A stretch of 60,000 bases of DNA, taken from the NCBI GenBank assembly GCA_015680685.1, contig MNCI01017909.1, positions 1,607,054-1,667,053 of the forward strand, read 5' to 3'. The stretch comes from Gnetum montanum (lineage: Eukaryota > Streptophyta > Gnetopsida > Gnetales > Gnetaceae). Below, one piece after another: positions 11,775 to 22,129 of the stretch. The notes beneath the pieces were generated by a model, which was not told the DNA's origin, did no database searches, and saw only the letters and a list, made by a program, of their open reading frames with translations. The translations under genes and the position numbers were made by a program. How positions within the stretch are numbered: the stretch's first letter is position 1; every line of letters starts with the position of its first letter.

Positions 11775-12689
11775 TAGGAGAGCAGACAGGACCTACTAAA
11801 TTCCCTCACTCAGGTCAAGCAAGCTCTGAAATAGAAGAATACAACTTTGAGCCTGTACGACCTAGTGATGACCTCTACTGCACAGCTTGAGGCCCTGGTT
11901 TGTATGTTGACGTTCATACCAGTGGACGAAAGCATACCGGTGGAGGAAAAGGCAATTCACGCAGTTATGCTCCCTCCTGCATTTGAAAAATTGGGGCCAA
12001 CTCAGTTAACATTTTGTGACAGGTCCATTAAAGATGACCCTGAAAAGGGTCATGTGACAATGACACCGATGTTCATCACAATTCGGGTCGGCCAACATAG
12101 GATCCGAAGAGTTCACATCGATGACGGTGCCGCGACCAATGTCATCCCTTTTCCTATTTTAGACAAGTTGGGCCTAGTGGATAAGATCAAGCCCACGACG
12201 ACATCCTGCCTAAATTTTTTTAATGGGGTGCGAGTACAAGTAAAAGGGACTATGCATATTAACTTTGTGGCAGCGGACTAGTTCCCCACAAATGTAATGT
12301 TTATAGTGGTAGAGGAGATGCCAGGATTCAACCTGATTCTGGGGATGTCATGGTTGGCCCAACTGAGGATCATTTCATTGCCAATACATCAAGAGATCCA
12401 TTTACCCTATGCAGGAGGGGAAGTGGTGATACACTGCGATGAAGTAACTCTTAAAACCATAAACAATGTGGGGGTAGAGCAAGGTTCAAAGATCAAAGTC
12501 TCTGATGAATAAGCCCCCATTCAAACAGAGGCACCTGGACAAGCCAAAATTGGCACGAACAAAGTCACAACGTGGTCTGAATTGCCATTTCAGGTAACAG
12601 ATGATAGCGTAGAGGAATACCACAATAAGGTCCCTCAACTTTATACATCGTCGAACCCACGATGGGTCAAAAAGAAACTCCAGAGTTGA
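11775..12689 (+). pseudogene. Aspartic protease of element A
   Basis: It continues in the gag frame after the TAA and a second stop (TAG 11775-11777). Readable core: TPMFITIRVGQHRIRRVHI, then DDGAATNVIP (active-site loop), then GFNLILGMSWLAQL, the usual second half with the hydrophobic-hydrophobic-G turn. The catalytic triplet is DDG where the family norm is D-S/T-G, and B has the same. A TAG lies at about 12279-12281 and a TAA at 12510-12512. The frame ends at TGA 12687-12689. Retroviral-type proteases cut Gag and Pol precursors. The TR1 array follows. Confidence 0.8.
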
Positions 12690-12873
12690 ACAGTGTCCAC
12701 GTTAGCATAGCTACGTTACACATATTGCTCCGCACCTACACTATTTTCTTTACATCCATCGTTGGCTTTAACATCCTCTGTATTTACATGGTTTGCGTTG
12801 TGTACTTCGTTTGCATATTTTACTGCCTGTTAAGGCCTAAAAATGGTGAATTTTTTTTTAACATCGTCCCATG

Positions 12874-13130
12874 GCCTGAAATGACCTAAAACTACACACG
12901 GCTTGTGAAGGCCTAAAACTAGCAAAATTCTTTACCCTGCGTCTCCGTGATGGCCTGAAATGGCCTAAAACTAGTGATGGCCCGAAATGGCCTAAAACCA
13001 ACAATGGCCCAGAATGGCCTTAAACTATGATTGCGTCCTGCCAAGGCCTAAAACTGGCTAGTCAAAAAACAAATAAAAAAAATTCTCTTTCTTATCACTT
13101 GACCATGGCCCGAAATGGTCTAAAACGAAG
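12874..13130 (+). repeat. TR1 array of element A
   Basis: About six to seven units of GGCC-N6-GGCC followed by TAAAACTAGC, decayed at both ends (for example GGCCTGAAATGGCC, GGCCCGAAATGGCC and GGCCCAGAATGGCC). It lies between protease and the end of the antisense gene. From 13131 to 13273 is AT-rich sequence without a recognisable feature. Confidence 0.8.
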
Positions 13131-13273
13131 ACGAAAAAAGATAAAAATGAATAACATAGATAATACACAAGCCAAAATAAAATGAATCTTGTCATAATTC
13201 ATCTTCCATTTAAAGTCTCAATTAAATAATTTTTGCAATATTATTTCAAAAATACAAATAAGATCCCTTGCTA

Positions 13274-15585
13274 TCATGCATCATCTTCCTCTGCATCATC
13301 GTTTCCTCCCTCAGAGGGCCTTGTATCTTCATTCGAATTCTATATTAAAAAAATTAAAGTAGTCAGCTAGAGTCACAATCAAAGCTAAAATAAAATAAAT
13401 TGTTGCATCGCAAAAAAATGACTAACCCAAGACATTCTTGCGTCTATCTCAGGGGGTATGTGATCCAAGTTGGCCTTGAGGCACTGCAAGACCTCCTCTT
13501 CAGTAATGTCCACCCAGTGCCTAACTTCTAAGTCAACATTTGCTGAAACTTTCTCCTTTTCAATAGCCATCTATCTCAGTGGCCCTGGAGAAAAGGAGGT
13601 AATGGAAATCTCATCCGTGGAGAAACTCACTTCCTATTCTGGGGATTCACTAACCGTCACTTGTTGCATGAACTTGTTGTAAGCCCCAGAAGCGCCAATG
13701 ACATCGAGGGATACTTCATGCATATACAACTTAACAGAAGCATCCTGGTATTATTTATGGTAGGTGGCACGTTCTAGTTTATACATATGCTTATGGTTTT
13801 TCTGTGACTGCCCCCACTCATAAACTCTTGCACTATAGTCTTTCCAATCTTGGTTCTTCTAGGCCAACAAGTCCATTTTCATAAGATGCTCTATTATTTC
13901 ACATGTGGCCTCATTTTTGCGCCGCACGGCTATCCAATACCTCACATAATTAATGACAACTATGCGTCAACTTCCATCGTTGCTATCCCAAGCCAAAAGG
14001 AACTCATTCCTAGAGCGGAGGTCTCCCACCTTAGCTGTTAGATTTTCCTTCTCCTTCTCAAGCCTCTAGACCCGTTTCCACACATCTTCGTTTACACACC
14101 TACACTCCCACAAGGAGTGTGCCGAGTACAATGCACATTCACTAGCCTCATCATATATGCGATGAGGTACTTTGGTCACTTCTAGTGGGAATGCAGGCAT
14201 GACATTGACCTTAACCACCTGCTCAAGGTCCCATTTGAGGTGAGAGGCTATCAACCGCACGCAAAATGGCATTAGTCATAGCGGTGTAGCAAAGTTTAGC
14301 AATTTAAAAAGCCTAGCGTAGCTACTTCACTCACCCACTTCTGGATCGATCTACTTTAGATGGTCAAACATGTCACCCACCACCCCCTACATGAAGGTAA
14401 ACTTATTAGGGGTCTCGGCCCATAGTCGTAGATAGATCGAAGAAGGGCCTACAGTGTCAATGGTCGTATCTGCTACATAACAAAACATGTCAATTATGAC
14501 TGAGAGGGCTACAATAAAGCTGATGGGCAACACAAATGATAGTGTAAAGCTCCTACCCAGCAAACCCTTAGGGGTGATAGCGAGGGGGGGTCGCCCATCG
14601 ACAAACTGTCAAACTCACTAGCATCAAGTTGTAGCTCCCCTCCTTCTAGCTGACTCAACATCATGGTAGCGCCCTCCGTGTTCATCTGCTCTTTCAGCGC
14701 TAAACTACATTTAGCAAAGGGATCATCAATAGAGGCCTCTTTCTGGTTGACAAGGGTCTCTTCTTTATTCACTAGGGCCCTTCTTTCTGTGGCACCCACC
14801 TCTTCCTCATTGACAGGAGTATCCTCCTCATCAGCAGGAGTGTCCTCCTCATTAGTAAGAATGTCCTCCTCATCAGTAGGAGCATTCTCCTCATCGATGG
14901 GAGCTCTTTCCTTTGTGGCAGGAGCTCCTTCTTCCTTGACTAGGGCCCTTTTCTTTGTGACTGGGGCCCCCACATCTTTATTAGTCACCCCTATTACGGG
15001 GGCCATCACCTCTTCTTCACCTTCTTCTTCTTCTTCCTCTGCTAATAAAACACGGTCACATTAGGCGAAAGCATACTAACTTAAAATAGATGCTACGCTG
15101 TGCTATGATACTTAGCGTAGCACAGCGTAGTGAGCATTAACCAAACAACTAAGTCAACAAATAAAAAGAGTAAGCATTTACCAATGGGAGACGACATTCT
15201 ATGAATCTTGAACCGCAGTTTCTAGTCCCCTTGTTCATCCGTAAGGAGAGCCTCCTCGGCCAGGCGAGCCCTTTTACGCTGCAACCTAGTTGCCACCATC
15301 TCTGCAATGAGTCATTTTCCCTATGATACATTTTCCATAGTAGTAGGGGGCGCCTCTCCTACATTGTCTGGCCATGGCAGTTGTGTGCCACCTGATCCCT
15401 GGTCGTCATTGAAATCGATTCCCCAATAGCTTCTGGGGAATCCTGGGATCATGTGGTATGAAAGACTTGGCAAATCCATAGTTTGAAAATCTTGTTATGA
15501 TTTTTTATCACCTAGACTCCATTCTCATGGACTACCAAGAATTCTGTGAAGCATAGCAGGCAGGCTACAAAGAAGGCATGATGCA
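13274..15585 (-). pseudogene. Antisense spliced gene of element A, 3' part
   Basis: Downstream half of the A copy of the antisense gene; the upstream half is 32408-34730, separated by element B. The last exon follows acceptor TTTAATATAG and reads NSNEDTRPSEGGNDDAEED before TGA at 13276-13274. The preceding exon includes WVDITEEEVLQCLKANLDHI. The region 14509-15009 is a Glu/Asp-rich linker of repeated modules (TNEEDTPADEEDTPVNEEE) that is longer than in B. The donor GTGAGTGAAG after IDPEVG corresponds to the exon 6 donor of B. Exon 4 ends near 15185 at donor GTAAATGC, and its uninterrupted sequence at 15345-15400 shows the empty site of the solo LTR in C. Several stops. Confidence 0.72.
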
Positions 15586-16947
15586 TGTAACGACAGAAAA
15601 CGTCGGCAGCTGGAAATACCGATCGAGATTCTGGCATACACAGTTTTAGCCACGGATCCGCGCGAGGGCTATGCTGGAAAAATGAATCCGCGGCGCCCTG
15701 AATGGTCTTGTCAATCAGACAGGGACTTACGGGTCAGTAAAACGATGAAAATTATGTGGAGAGAAAGCAATCTATTTCGAAGAGTGGTAAAACAAGGGGA
15801 AAACGATGTAGTCGGATTGCAACAGCGATAATGCTAAACACGATAAAAGAAGGCTAGCAAAAGAGAAACACATAGCTTTAAGATCTGCGCTTTAACTTAG
15901 AAATGTATATTTCGTATGAGAAATTACACTGGGGAAACCCCGATTATAGGATGTGAAACAAGCACAAAACAACGAGCAAACGGTCTAAACAGAAGTCCGA
16001 TCTACCTCGTGGGCTAAGCTAAGATGCAAGGCAGGCCAAGATTTGACATCTACCGATCAACTGTTTCTGATTGATAGAGTCTCTTCAGCAGAAATGATTA
16101 CTCCTATCACCGGTGCTCAAAGCGAACTGTGCTCTGCTTCGATTGTAAAGTGCTAATGTCAACAATTGCCAAAGCGCTGTTCTCTGTATCTCTGCTCCAA
16201 AGTGCTAAGTGCTCTGGTGCTCAGAAATATGCTTTTTGGTTTTTGCTTCTATGAATTTGCCAACCCCTGTATCTTTGTCAACTGAGGTATTTATAGGCCG
16301 CGACGCTTCATGGAAAAGATGCAACCCTGATGATGTGGGTCCCGGATATTGCAGGCCCTGCTGGCATGATCTTTTAAGTCAGACTGTGACTACACACAAC
16401 ACGCTTGTTTGCGTGTTGTGCGTGTGAAGAGTAGGCACATGCTGAGCATGCTTTAATTGCTTTCGGGCTGTATTACACTCATTCGCGTTGTGTTGTGTAT
16501 ATGAGCGTAATCTGGTGTAAAAACAATAAGCTTAGAGTTGCTTTATGCTCACTACGTAGTTGCGCGTGTCAAAGCGTATTCAATGTACAACTTTACGCTC
16601 ACTACGCAGCTGCGCGTAATGAAGCGTAAACAATGTATACCTTACGCTCACTACGTAGCTGCACGTAATGAAGCGTAAACAATGTGCAACTTGGATGATA
16701 ACATACGCAATGGTACGCACCACCGCGTAACAAGCGTAAAAACAAGTTATTCATGCACCGCGAGGAAAAGTGTCAAACTGTTGCACTTCTCTAGATTCAT
16801 CCTTTGACAATTTTGGAGCTTATTACACTCATTACGCTGCCATGCGTAATAGAGCATAAACTTGTCCTGGAACCAAGCTGGAGCGCGCTCTCGCTTGAAT
16901 TGCGAATCTTTGCCTGAGGCCGACCCGTAATTTTTCATGGTGTTTCA
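15586..16947 (-). repeat. 3' LTR of element B
   Basis: 1,362 bp; on the plus strand it starts TGTAACGACAG and ends CATGGTGTTTCA. It differs from the 5' LTR by transitions over the stretch I aligned and by one missing copy of a 50-bp internal repeat. A TATA motif (GGTATTTATAGG at about 16286-16297, minus-strand CCTATAAATACC) and the U5 hairpin block (about 15685-15735) are present. Confidence 0.96.
16540..16695 (-). repeat. Three-copy internal repeat in the B 3' LTR
   Basis: Three units of about 50 bp, each beginning TTTACGCTCACTACGCAG and closing GAAGCGTAAACAATG. The outer TTTACGCT and AGCGTAAA are inverted repeats, so each unit can fold or form a dyad site. The 5' LTR has four units at about 31945-32150. 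Confidence 0.85.
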
Positions 16948-16964
16948 ATGGCCCCTCTTTGTTG
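16948..16964 (-). other. Polypurine tract of element B
   Basis: The minus strand reads CAACAAAGAGGGGCCAT directly before the 3' LTR. The core CAAAGAGGGGCCA is identical before the 3' LTRs of A (40617-40629) and C (47699-47711), where plus-strand DNA synthesis would be primed. Confidence 0.85.
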
Positions 16965-17927
16965 ATGGTTGGAGGGCTTACCCGAAAGACGTCGACAAAG
17001 AATGCGAAACACTGAATTGGCAAAGCAAGAACAGCGTTCATCCATGGCTACTCAAGTGTTGCCCTGTCAACATGAAAGAGCAAGACCGGCAGGTATGGGA
17101 GATAGAGGGGTATAGCCGGAAACAGGTCCGGAGATGATGCAAAATGTGTTATGGATGGTAGGGGTATGAAATACGTGGTTAACAGGAATGCTTTCAGACG
17201 AGCGTAGCGCGTCAGCCTGAGGTTTCTCTGTTACCGACTATAGCAGGAATACGTGCAAAAGGAGCGTTGCGCATCACTTTCTGCGATGTCTCTGCTAGCG
17301 TGAATGCGGAAAAATGAATACTAGCGTATGTAAGTTCTGCGTATGGGAACTGGGTGGTGGGGATAGAGGAAAACAAGAGTTAAGGGTAAGATTGTGCGAG
17401 GTGTAGACGTGCAGAGCTAAGTGGTCGGGCAAACCTGAGTAGCCATTTCAACACGCTGTTGGACTTCACCGCTCAGATGGAACGCACCTTTGGATGACAT
17501 CCTCCAAGGCAGGTAACCTGCAACCACAAAAGAAAACAGAGGATACCATTGCTGATGAACCGAAGGCGAGATTTTCTTGAAACCAATGTTGTCTGATGTT
17601 AGATAAATGAGCTGTAAAGAAGGAGCCGGGGCACGCGAGCGGAACCGCCAATCCTGATGATTCAACGCTGCATATCTTCGCCAAAAAGGCATCAGACACA
17701 GTGCAGCTAACTGGTTGCACCGGGAACCGGCCAGATGAATTTGCGAGGCCGGCGTCCGATAGCGATGATGGGCGAAGACACCCAAGGCCGTTGTTGATGA
17801 GGATTTCGTCGAGGCTCCAACTGGCGAGGCTAAACTCTAAGAGGTGGCACCACTGTGGCGGGTGCAGTGGTGGCATCTCCGAGGGATCAGTTAGATGCCT
17901 CTTTGCTTATCCGAGGAATCAGTAGGN
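16965..17927 (-). other. 3' region of element B with a conserved splice-acceptor-like site
   Basis: No recognised protein. On the minus strand the stretch CTTTTGTGGTTGCAG|GTTACC (about 17500-17535) has the look of a 3' splice site. It aligns with TTGTGTTTGTAG|GGTAC in A (about 39862-39884) and GGTGTTTGTAG|GATAC in C (about 46938-46955). Open frames of 122 and 136 codons cover 17417-17876 in two minus-strand frames, but neither looks like a known protein. The single N at 17927 marks an assembly join. Confidence 0.45.
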
Positions 17928-18194
17928 CATGACGCTAAACTGGCATAGGTAAGTAGCCGTCTGCTGAGACGTAAAACCAGCACAGATCTGTCCCTGGGTC
18001 ATGATGCGAAACTAACATCCACAGCGCAGTCTACTGAGACCATAAACCAGCCTTACCACCGTCCGCTATGACGTAAAACTAGCGGCTCTCGGTCTACCCG
18101 GACTTTAAACTGGGACCATGGTCTGCTGAGACTTACAACCAGTAATACCAGTCTACCAGGACTTAAAACTGGGGTGTACAAATCACCACCATGT
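17928..18194. other. Inverted fragment bounded by single Ns, probable assembly error
   Basis: Hairpin-repeat units here run in the plus orientation, while those at 18297-18622 run in the minus orientation expected for B. The first 101 bases (17928-18028) are the exact reverse complement of 18196-18296. Single Ns flank the fragment (17927 and 18195). Flipping it would create a direct 101-base overlap with the next piece, as expected from two overlapping contigs joined in the wrong orientation. Confidence 0.75.
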
Positions 18195-18195
18195 N

Positions 18196-18622
18196 TGCGC
18201 TGTGGATGTTAGTTTCGCATCATGACCCAGGGACAGATCTGTGCTGGTTTTACGTCTCAGCAGACGGCTACTTACCTATGCCAGTTTAGCGTCATGGCGA
18301 ACGTGTGCAAAAGATGCCAGTTTTTTGTCTTGGCGGACCTGTACAACAGTGCCAGTTTTACATCGTAGCGGATGGTTACCACTTGCCAGTTTAGCGTCAT
18401 GGCGGACACATGCAAGGCATGCCAGTTTTACGTCGTAGCGGACGATCAATGCCAGTTTAACGTCATAGCGGACGTGTGATGCCAGTTTTACGTCATAGCG
18501 GACGATTGCTACCAGTTTTACGTCGTAGCGGACGAGTGCTACCAGTTTTACATCATAGCGGATGAGTGCTGCCAGTTTTACGTCGTAGCGGACGATCAAT
18601 GCCATACCTGTTGTCGACACCA
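18196..18622 (-). repeat. TR3 array of element B (CGTC/GACG and CATC/GATG units)
   Basis: About ten units of 30-37 bp. Read on the minus strand, a typical unit is CGTCCGCTACGACG followed by TAAAACTGGC. Some units have CATCCGCTATGATG instead, keeping the arms complementary. The array starts 10 bases after the pol stop codon, as TR3 does in A and C. Confidence 0.88.
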
Positions 18623-18631
18623 TAAAGGCTG

Positions 18632-18918
18632 CTAGATGAAATACCGCTTCAAGTATACATGATTTACAGGGTTTGCTAATTCGTTGCTGTTGACGTCTGC
18701 TAATTTGAATGCTCCGTTGCCATATGCGTCGATCACCAAGAAAGGGCCTTCCCAGTTTGCAGAGAACTTGCCTACTGGTTCACGCACAGCCTTGAGAACA
18801 AGATCTCCTTTCTTGATCGGGCGTTGTTGAAGGTTGTGGTGATGTTTCTGGCACTGTTTGTCCTGATATTTCTCAATCGCATCAAGAGCTTGTATCCGCT
18901 TCTCTTCTACTGAATCCA
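18632..18918 (-). pseudogene. Integrase C-terminal end of element B
   Basis: The fragment after the assembly gap reads DSVEEKRIQALDAIEKYQD, then KKGDLVLKAVREPVGKF, NWEGPFLVIDAYGNGAFKL and NPVNHVYLKRYFI before the stop. This is the usual Ty3/gypsy integrase C-terminal barrel (KGDLVL ... GPF-V ... G-F-L) without a chromodomain. It matches the ends of A (about 38569-38852) and C (about 45720-46008). The fragment is intact as far as visible, but the core of integrase is missing in the gap. Confidence 0.9.
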
Positions 18919-19914
18919 NNNNNNNNNNNNNNNNNNNNNNNNNNNNNNNNNNNNNNNNNNNNNNNNNNNNNNNNNNNNNNNNNNNNNNNNNNNNNNNNNN
19001 NNNNNNNNNNNNNNNNNNNNNNNNNNNNNNNNNNNNNNNNNNNNNNNNNNNNNNNNNNNNNNNNNNNNNNNNNNNNNNNNNNNNNNNNNNNNNNNNNNNN
19101 NNNNNNNNNNNNNNNNNNNNNNNNNNNNNNNNNNNNNNNNNNNNNNNNNNNNNNNNNNNNNNNNNNNNNNNNNNNNNNNNNNNNNNNNNNNNNNNNNNNN
19201 NNNNNNNNNNNNNNNNNNNNNNNNNNNNNNNNNNNNNNNNNNNNNNNNNNNNNNNNNNNNNNNNNNNNNNNNNNNNNNNNNNNNNNNNNNNNNNNNNNNN
19301 NNNNNNNNNNNNNNNNNNNNNNNNNNNNNNNNNNNNNNNNNNNNNNNNNNNNNNNNNNNNNNNNNNNNNNNNNNNNNNNNNNNNNNNNNNNNNNNNNNNN
19401 NNNNNNNNNNNNNNNNNNNNNNNNNNNNNNNNNNNNNNNNNNNNNNNNNNNNNNNNNNNNNNNNNNNNNNNNNNNNNNNNNNNNNNNNNNNNNNNNNNNN
19501 NNNNNNNNNNNNNNNNNNNNNNNNNNNNNNNNNNNNNNNNNNNNNNNNNNNNNNNNNNNNNNNNNNNNNNNNNNNNNNNNNNNNNNNNNNNNNNNNNNNN
19601 NNNNNNNNNNNNNNNNNNNNNNNNNNNNNNNNNNNNNNNNNNNNNNNNNNNNNNNNNNNNNNNNNNNNNNNNNNNNNNNNNNNNNNNNNNNNNNNNNNNN
19701 NNNNNNNNNNNNNNNNNNNNNNNNNNNNNNNNNNNNNNNNNNNNNNNNNNNNNNNNNNNNNNNNNNNNNNNNNNNNNNNNNNNNNNNNNNNNNNNNNNNN
19801 NNNNNNNNNNNNNNNNNNNNNNNNNNNNNNNNNNNNNNNNNNNNNNNNNNNNNNNNNNNNNNNNNNNNNNNNNNNNNNNNNNNNNNNNNNNNNNNNNNNN
19901 NNNNNNNNNNNNNN
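18919..19914. other. Assembly gap (996 Ns) in pol of element B
   Basis: The gap removes the rest of the second RNase H and most of integrase. In A the same stretch, from GGSAA to DFIKEE, measures about 1.39 kb, so the N run is probably about 0.4 kb too short. Any open frame reading through the gap is not evidence of coding. Confidence 0.9.
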
Positions 19915-21719
19915 ATGGCAGCACTGCCGCCTCTAGCAGTTGAAGCTTCGTCAAAATATAACGTTGCTTCGAGGCCTGTCGAGACAGGGCTTAGACTATG
20001 TACATGTTCGTCCGGGAACTCTGGTTCTATGGTTGCGTGATTATTAATCGGTGAAGTTATTAACTGGTCAGCTATCGCTTGGCCTTTCGTGGATGATTGG
20101 CCAATATAGTGCAGATCGAATTCTGCCGTGATAGCCTTCCAGCGAGCTATTTTACTACTTTCATATAAGCTATGCGTAATGGCTCTAAGGATGTTGTTTT
20201 TACAGATGACGTTAACTTGACTACGAAAAAGGTAATGCCTACATTTCTTAAGCGTAAAAACTAATGCTAAGCAATTACGCTCGACGTTGTTGTATCTCGT
20301 TTCATACGCACATAGAGCATGACTCAAGTAGTAGATGGGCATTTCTGACCCATCATCCCTTTTTTGACAAAGTAACGCTACTATTGCTACGTCCGAAGTT
20401 ACGAGATAAATGAAAAAAGGCAAATCCCTTTGTGACGGGAAAACCGTCGGCAAATGTTGCAATTCTCGTTTTAAACTGTCAAACGCACACTGGCAATTGT
20501 TGGTCCATTCGAAATTAACCCCCTTTTTTAGCAAGTTTTGCATAGGGTGTAACTTGTCGGTTAACCTCGAAATGAACCAGCGTATAAACTGTAAGTGTCC
20601 CTGCAACCGGCGTAATTGTTTGAGGTCTGTGGGAGGCGTTAACTCGACAATGGCTTTGACTTTATCAGGGTCAACTCGTATGCCAATTTCCGATACCACA
20701 AACCCCAGCATGCGTCCGGTTTTGACTCCGAATACGTACTTCTTTGGGTTAAGCTGGAGCTCGTGTGCAGAACATCTTCTAAGGACTAACGCCAGGTCCT
20801 CTGAATGATCTTCCGACATTAAAGACTTCATAGCTATGTCGTCTACGTAATCATTCAGCCTTCCTAGGAGGTAATCACTGAAGATGTATGTCATGGCCCG
20901 TTGGTACGTTGCTCCGGCATTTTTCAGGCCAAAAGGCATCATGGTGTAGCAAAAGGTGCCCCAGGGTGTCATGAACGTCGTGGTCAGTTGATGTTCTGGG
21001 TTAATACAAATCTGGTTATAGCCTGAAAAGCCATCCATGAAGGACAGAAGCGCATGCCCAGCTGTTGTATCCACTAGCTGGTTGATACTTGGCAACGGGA
21101 AGTTATCCTTGATTGTGGCCTTGTTCAAATCCCGAAAGTCTATGCATATGCGTATGCTCCCAGTCTTCTTCAGCACGACCACGATGTTGGATACCGAGTC
21201 TGAGTAATCGACCGCGCGGATGAAACCAGCCTGGTATAGCTTGGTGATTTCATCATGCACTGCTAGCGCGATCTTTGGTTTGATTTTGCGTGCCTTTTGT
21301 CTAACCGCCTTAATTTGTGGATCGAGGATAATGTTATGCTAGATCAATCTAGGATCTAACCCAGGCATATCCTCGTATGACCATGCAAAGACAGTAATGT
21401 TGTCTTGCAGGACCTATTTTATAGCGTTGTGCATTTTTTCGTCTAACAAAGAACTGACTTTGAGCGTTTTAGTATCACCCCTGTGCGTAACGATAGGGAC
21501 CTCACTGAGGGGGTCCTCGATTATGTCTCTAGACTCCAGGTCTAGCGTGCACGTTGACTGTTCTGGCCATTCTGGGGACGTCTCCGATGCGGCTATGGTT
21601 ACGCTTTCTAAAGGGGGATTAACGTCTATTAGCGTAGAGTCAAACTGTCTAATTAATTTCCTGTATGGGCCTGTCAAAGTTAAAGGTGCTGAAACTGCGG
21701 CGTCCATTCTCCGTCTGAC
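19915..21719 (-). pseudogene. pol: Reverse transcriptase and RNase H of element B
   Basis: One minus-strand frame. The N-terminal part (21707-21414) reads MDAAVSAPLTLTGPYRKLI and KTLKVSSLL. Two TAG stops, before VLQDN and in LI*HNI, interrupt the stretch before RT; the second replaces a CAG still present in C. RT is open from 21260: RICIDFRDLNKATIKDNFPL, FMDGFSGYNQI, MPFGLKNAGATYQRAM, and catalytic YVDD (20849-20838). The first RNase H follows (PIYYLSHALCAYETRYNNVE). A second, archaeal-like RNase H starts at TLYFDEASTARGG and runs into the gap; dual RNase H marks the Tat lineage. It would copy element RNA into DNA. A splice acceptor lies just upstream at 21720-21721. Confidence 0.92.
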
Positions 21720-21735
21720 CTACAAAATCGGCAAG
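21720..21735 (-). promoter_or_regulatory. Candidate sense 3' splice site upstream of RT in element B
   Basis: The minus strand reads GCCGATTTTGTAG|GTCAGAC, with AG at 21721-21720. A has TTATTATGGCAG|GTTAAGC (AG 35371-35372) and C has TTTTTTGTGATAG|GTCCAC (AG 42522-42523) in the same place. Ogre-type Tat elements are known to splice out an intron between protease and RT. I could not pick the matching donor with confidence. Confidence 0.55.
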
Positions 21736-21802
21736 TGCGTAAATGATTAGGAGACAAGTGACGTGATGTCGCCGAACGTGGAAGGTTGAATGAATTTTGA
21801 AT

Positions 21803-21817
21803 ATTATATAAGAGCTG
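21803..21817 (+). promoter_or_regulatory. TATA-like motif upstream of the B antisense gene
   Basis: GAATATTATATAAGAGC lies about 315 bases before the antisense start codon at 22130. It is on the coding strand of the antisense gene and between it and RT. It is a candidate only; the C copy has a better-placed TATA (6291-6306). The stretch 21816-22129 holds no other feature I recognise. Confidence 0.4.
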
Positions 21818-22129
21818 TAATCAATGTAACCCGATTACGAGGCGATAAGATGTGGTAGTTTAACTTCATTCCGGACAGGCGCGTGCGACATCAACCGCAT
21901 TAATATCTGGATTTTCGGATTCCGTTTCAGGAAAGTTCCGCTTAAATCTGATATCAAGTCGGTGATCCTCGCGTAAAAGGAGGTGGTTCTTCGATGAGAA
22001 TAGGCTGTTGGCTATTGAAAATTCAGATTTGTGACTGTCGCTGAGCAAAGGAAGAGCAGAGAGTTAGGGCGTGTAATTTCACAAAGATTTGCAAGCGTTG
22101 AGGTGTGAAAGAACTCTGAAGCTGTCACG

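Noticed and set aside
12662-12889. 75-codon plus-strand frame after protease in A
   Set aside because: Out of frame with gag-protease and hydrophobic by composition; no counterpart in B.
14663-15064. Plus-strand serine-rich 133-codon frame
   Set aside because: Shadow of the acidic linker of the antisense gene on the other strand (Glu codons read as Ser/Leu).
17417-17876. Env-like protein in the 3' region of B
   Set aside because: Two overlapping frames, no signal peptide or membrane span, and no conserved frame in A or C; kept only as a region with a possible splice site.
18276-18623. 115-codon frame of VRYDVKLA-type repeats
   Set aside because: It is a translation of the TR3 hairpin units; the period comes from the DNA repeat, not from a protein.
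18882-21260. A 792-codon open frame running from RT through the gap
   Set aside because: More than 300 codons are Ns and the tail after the gap is out of frame with the true integrase end; only the RT/RNase H part is real.
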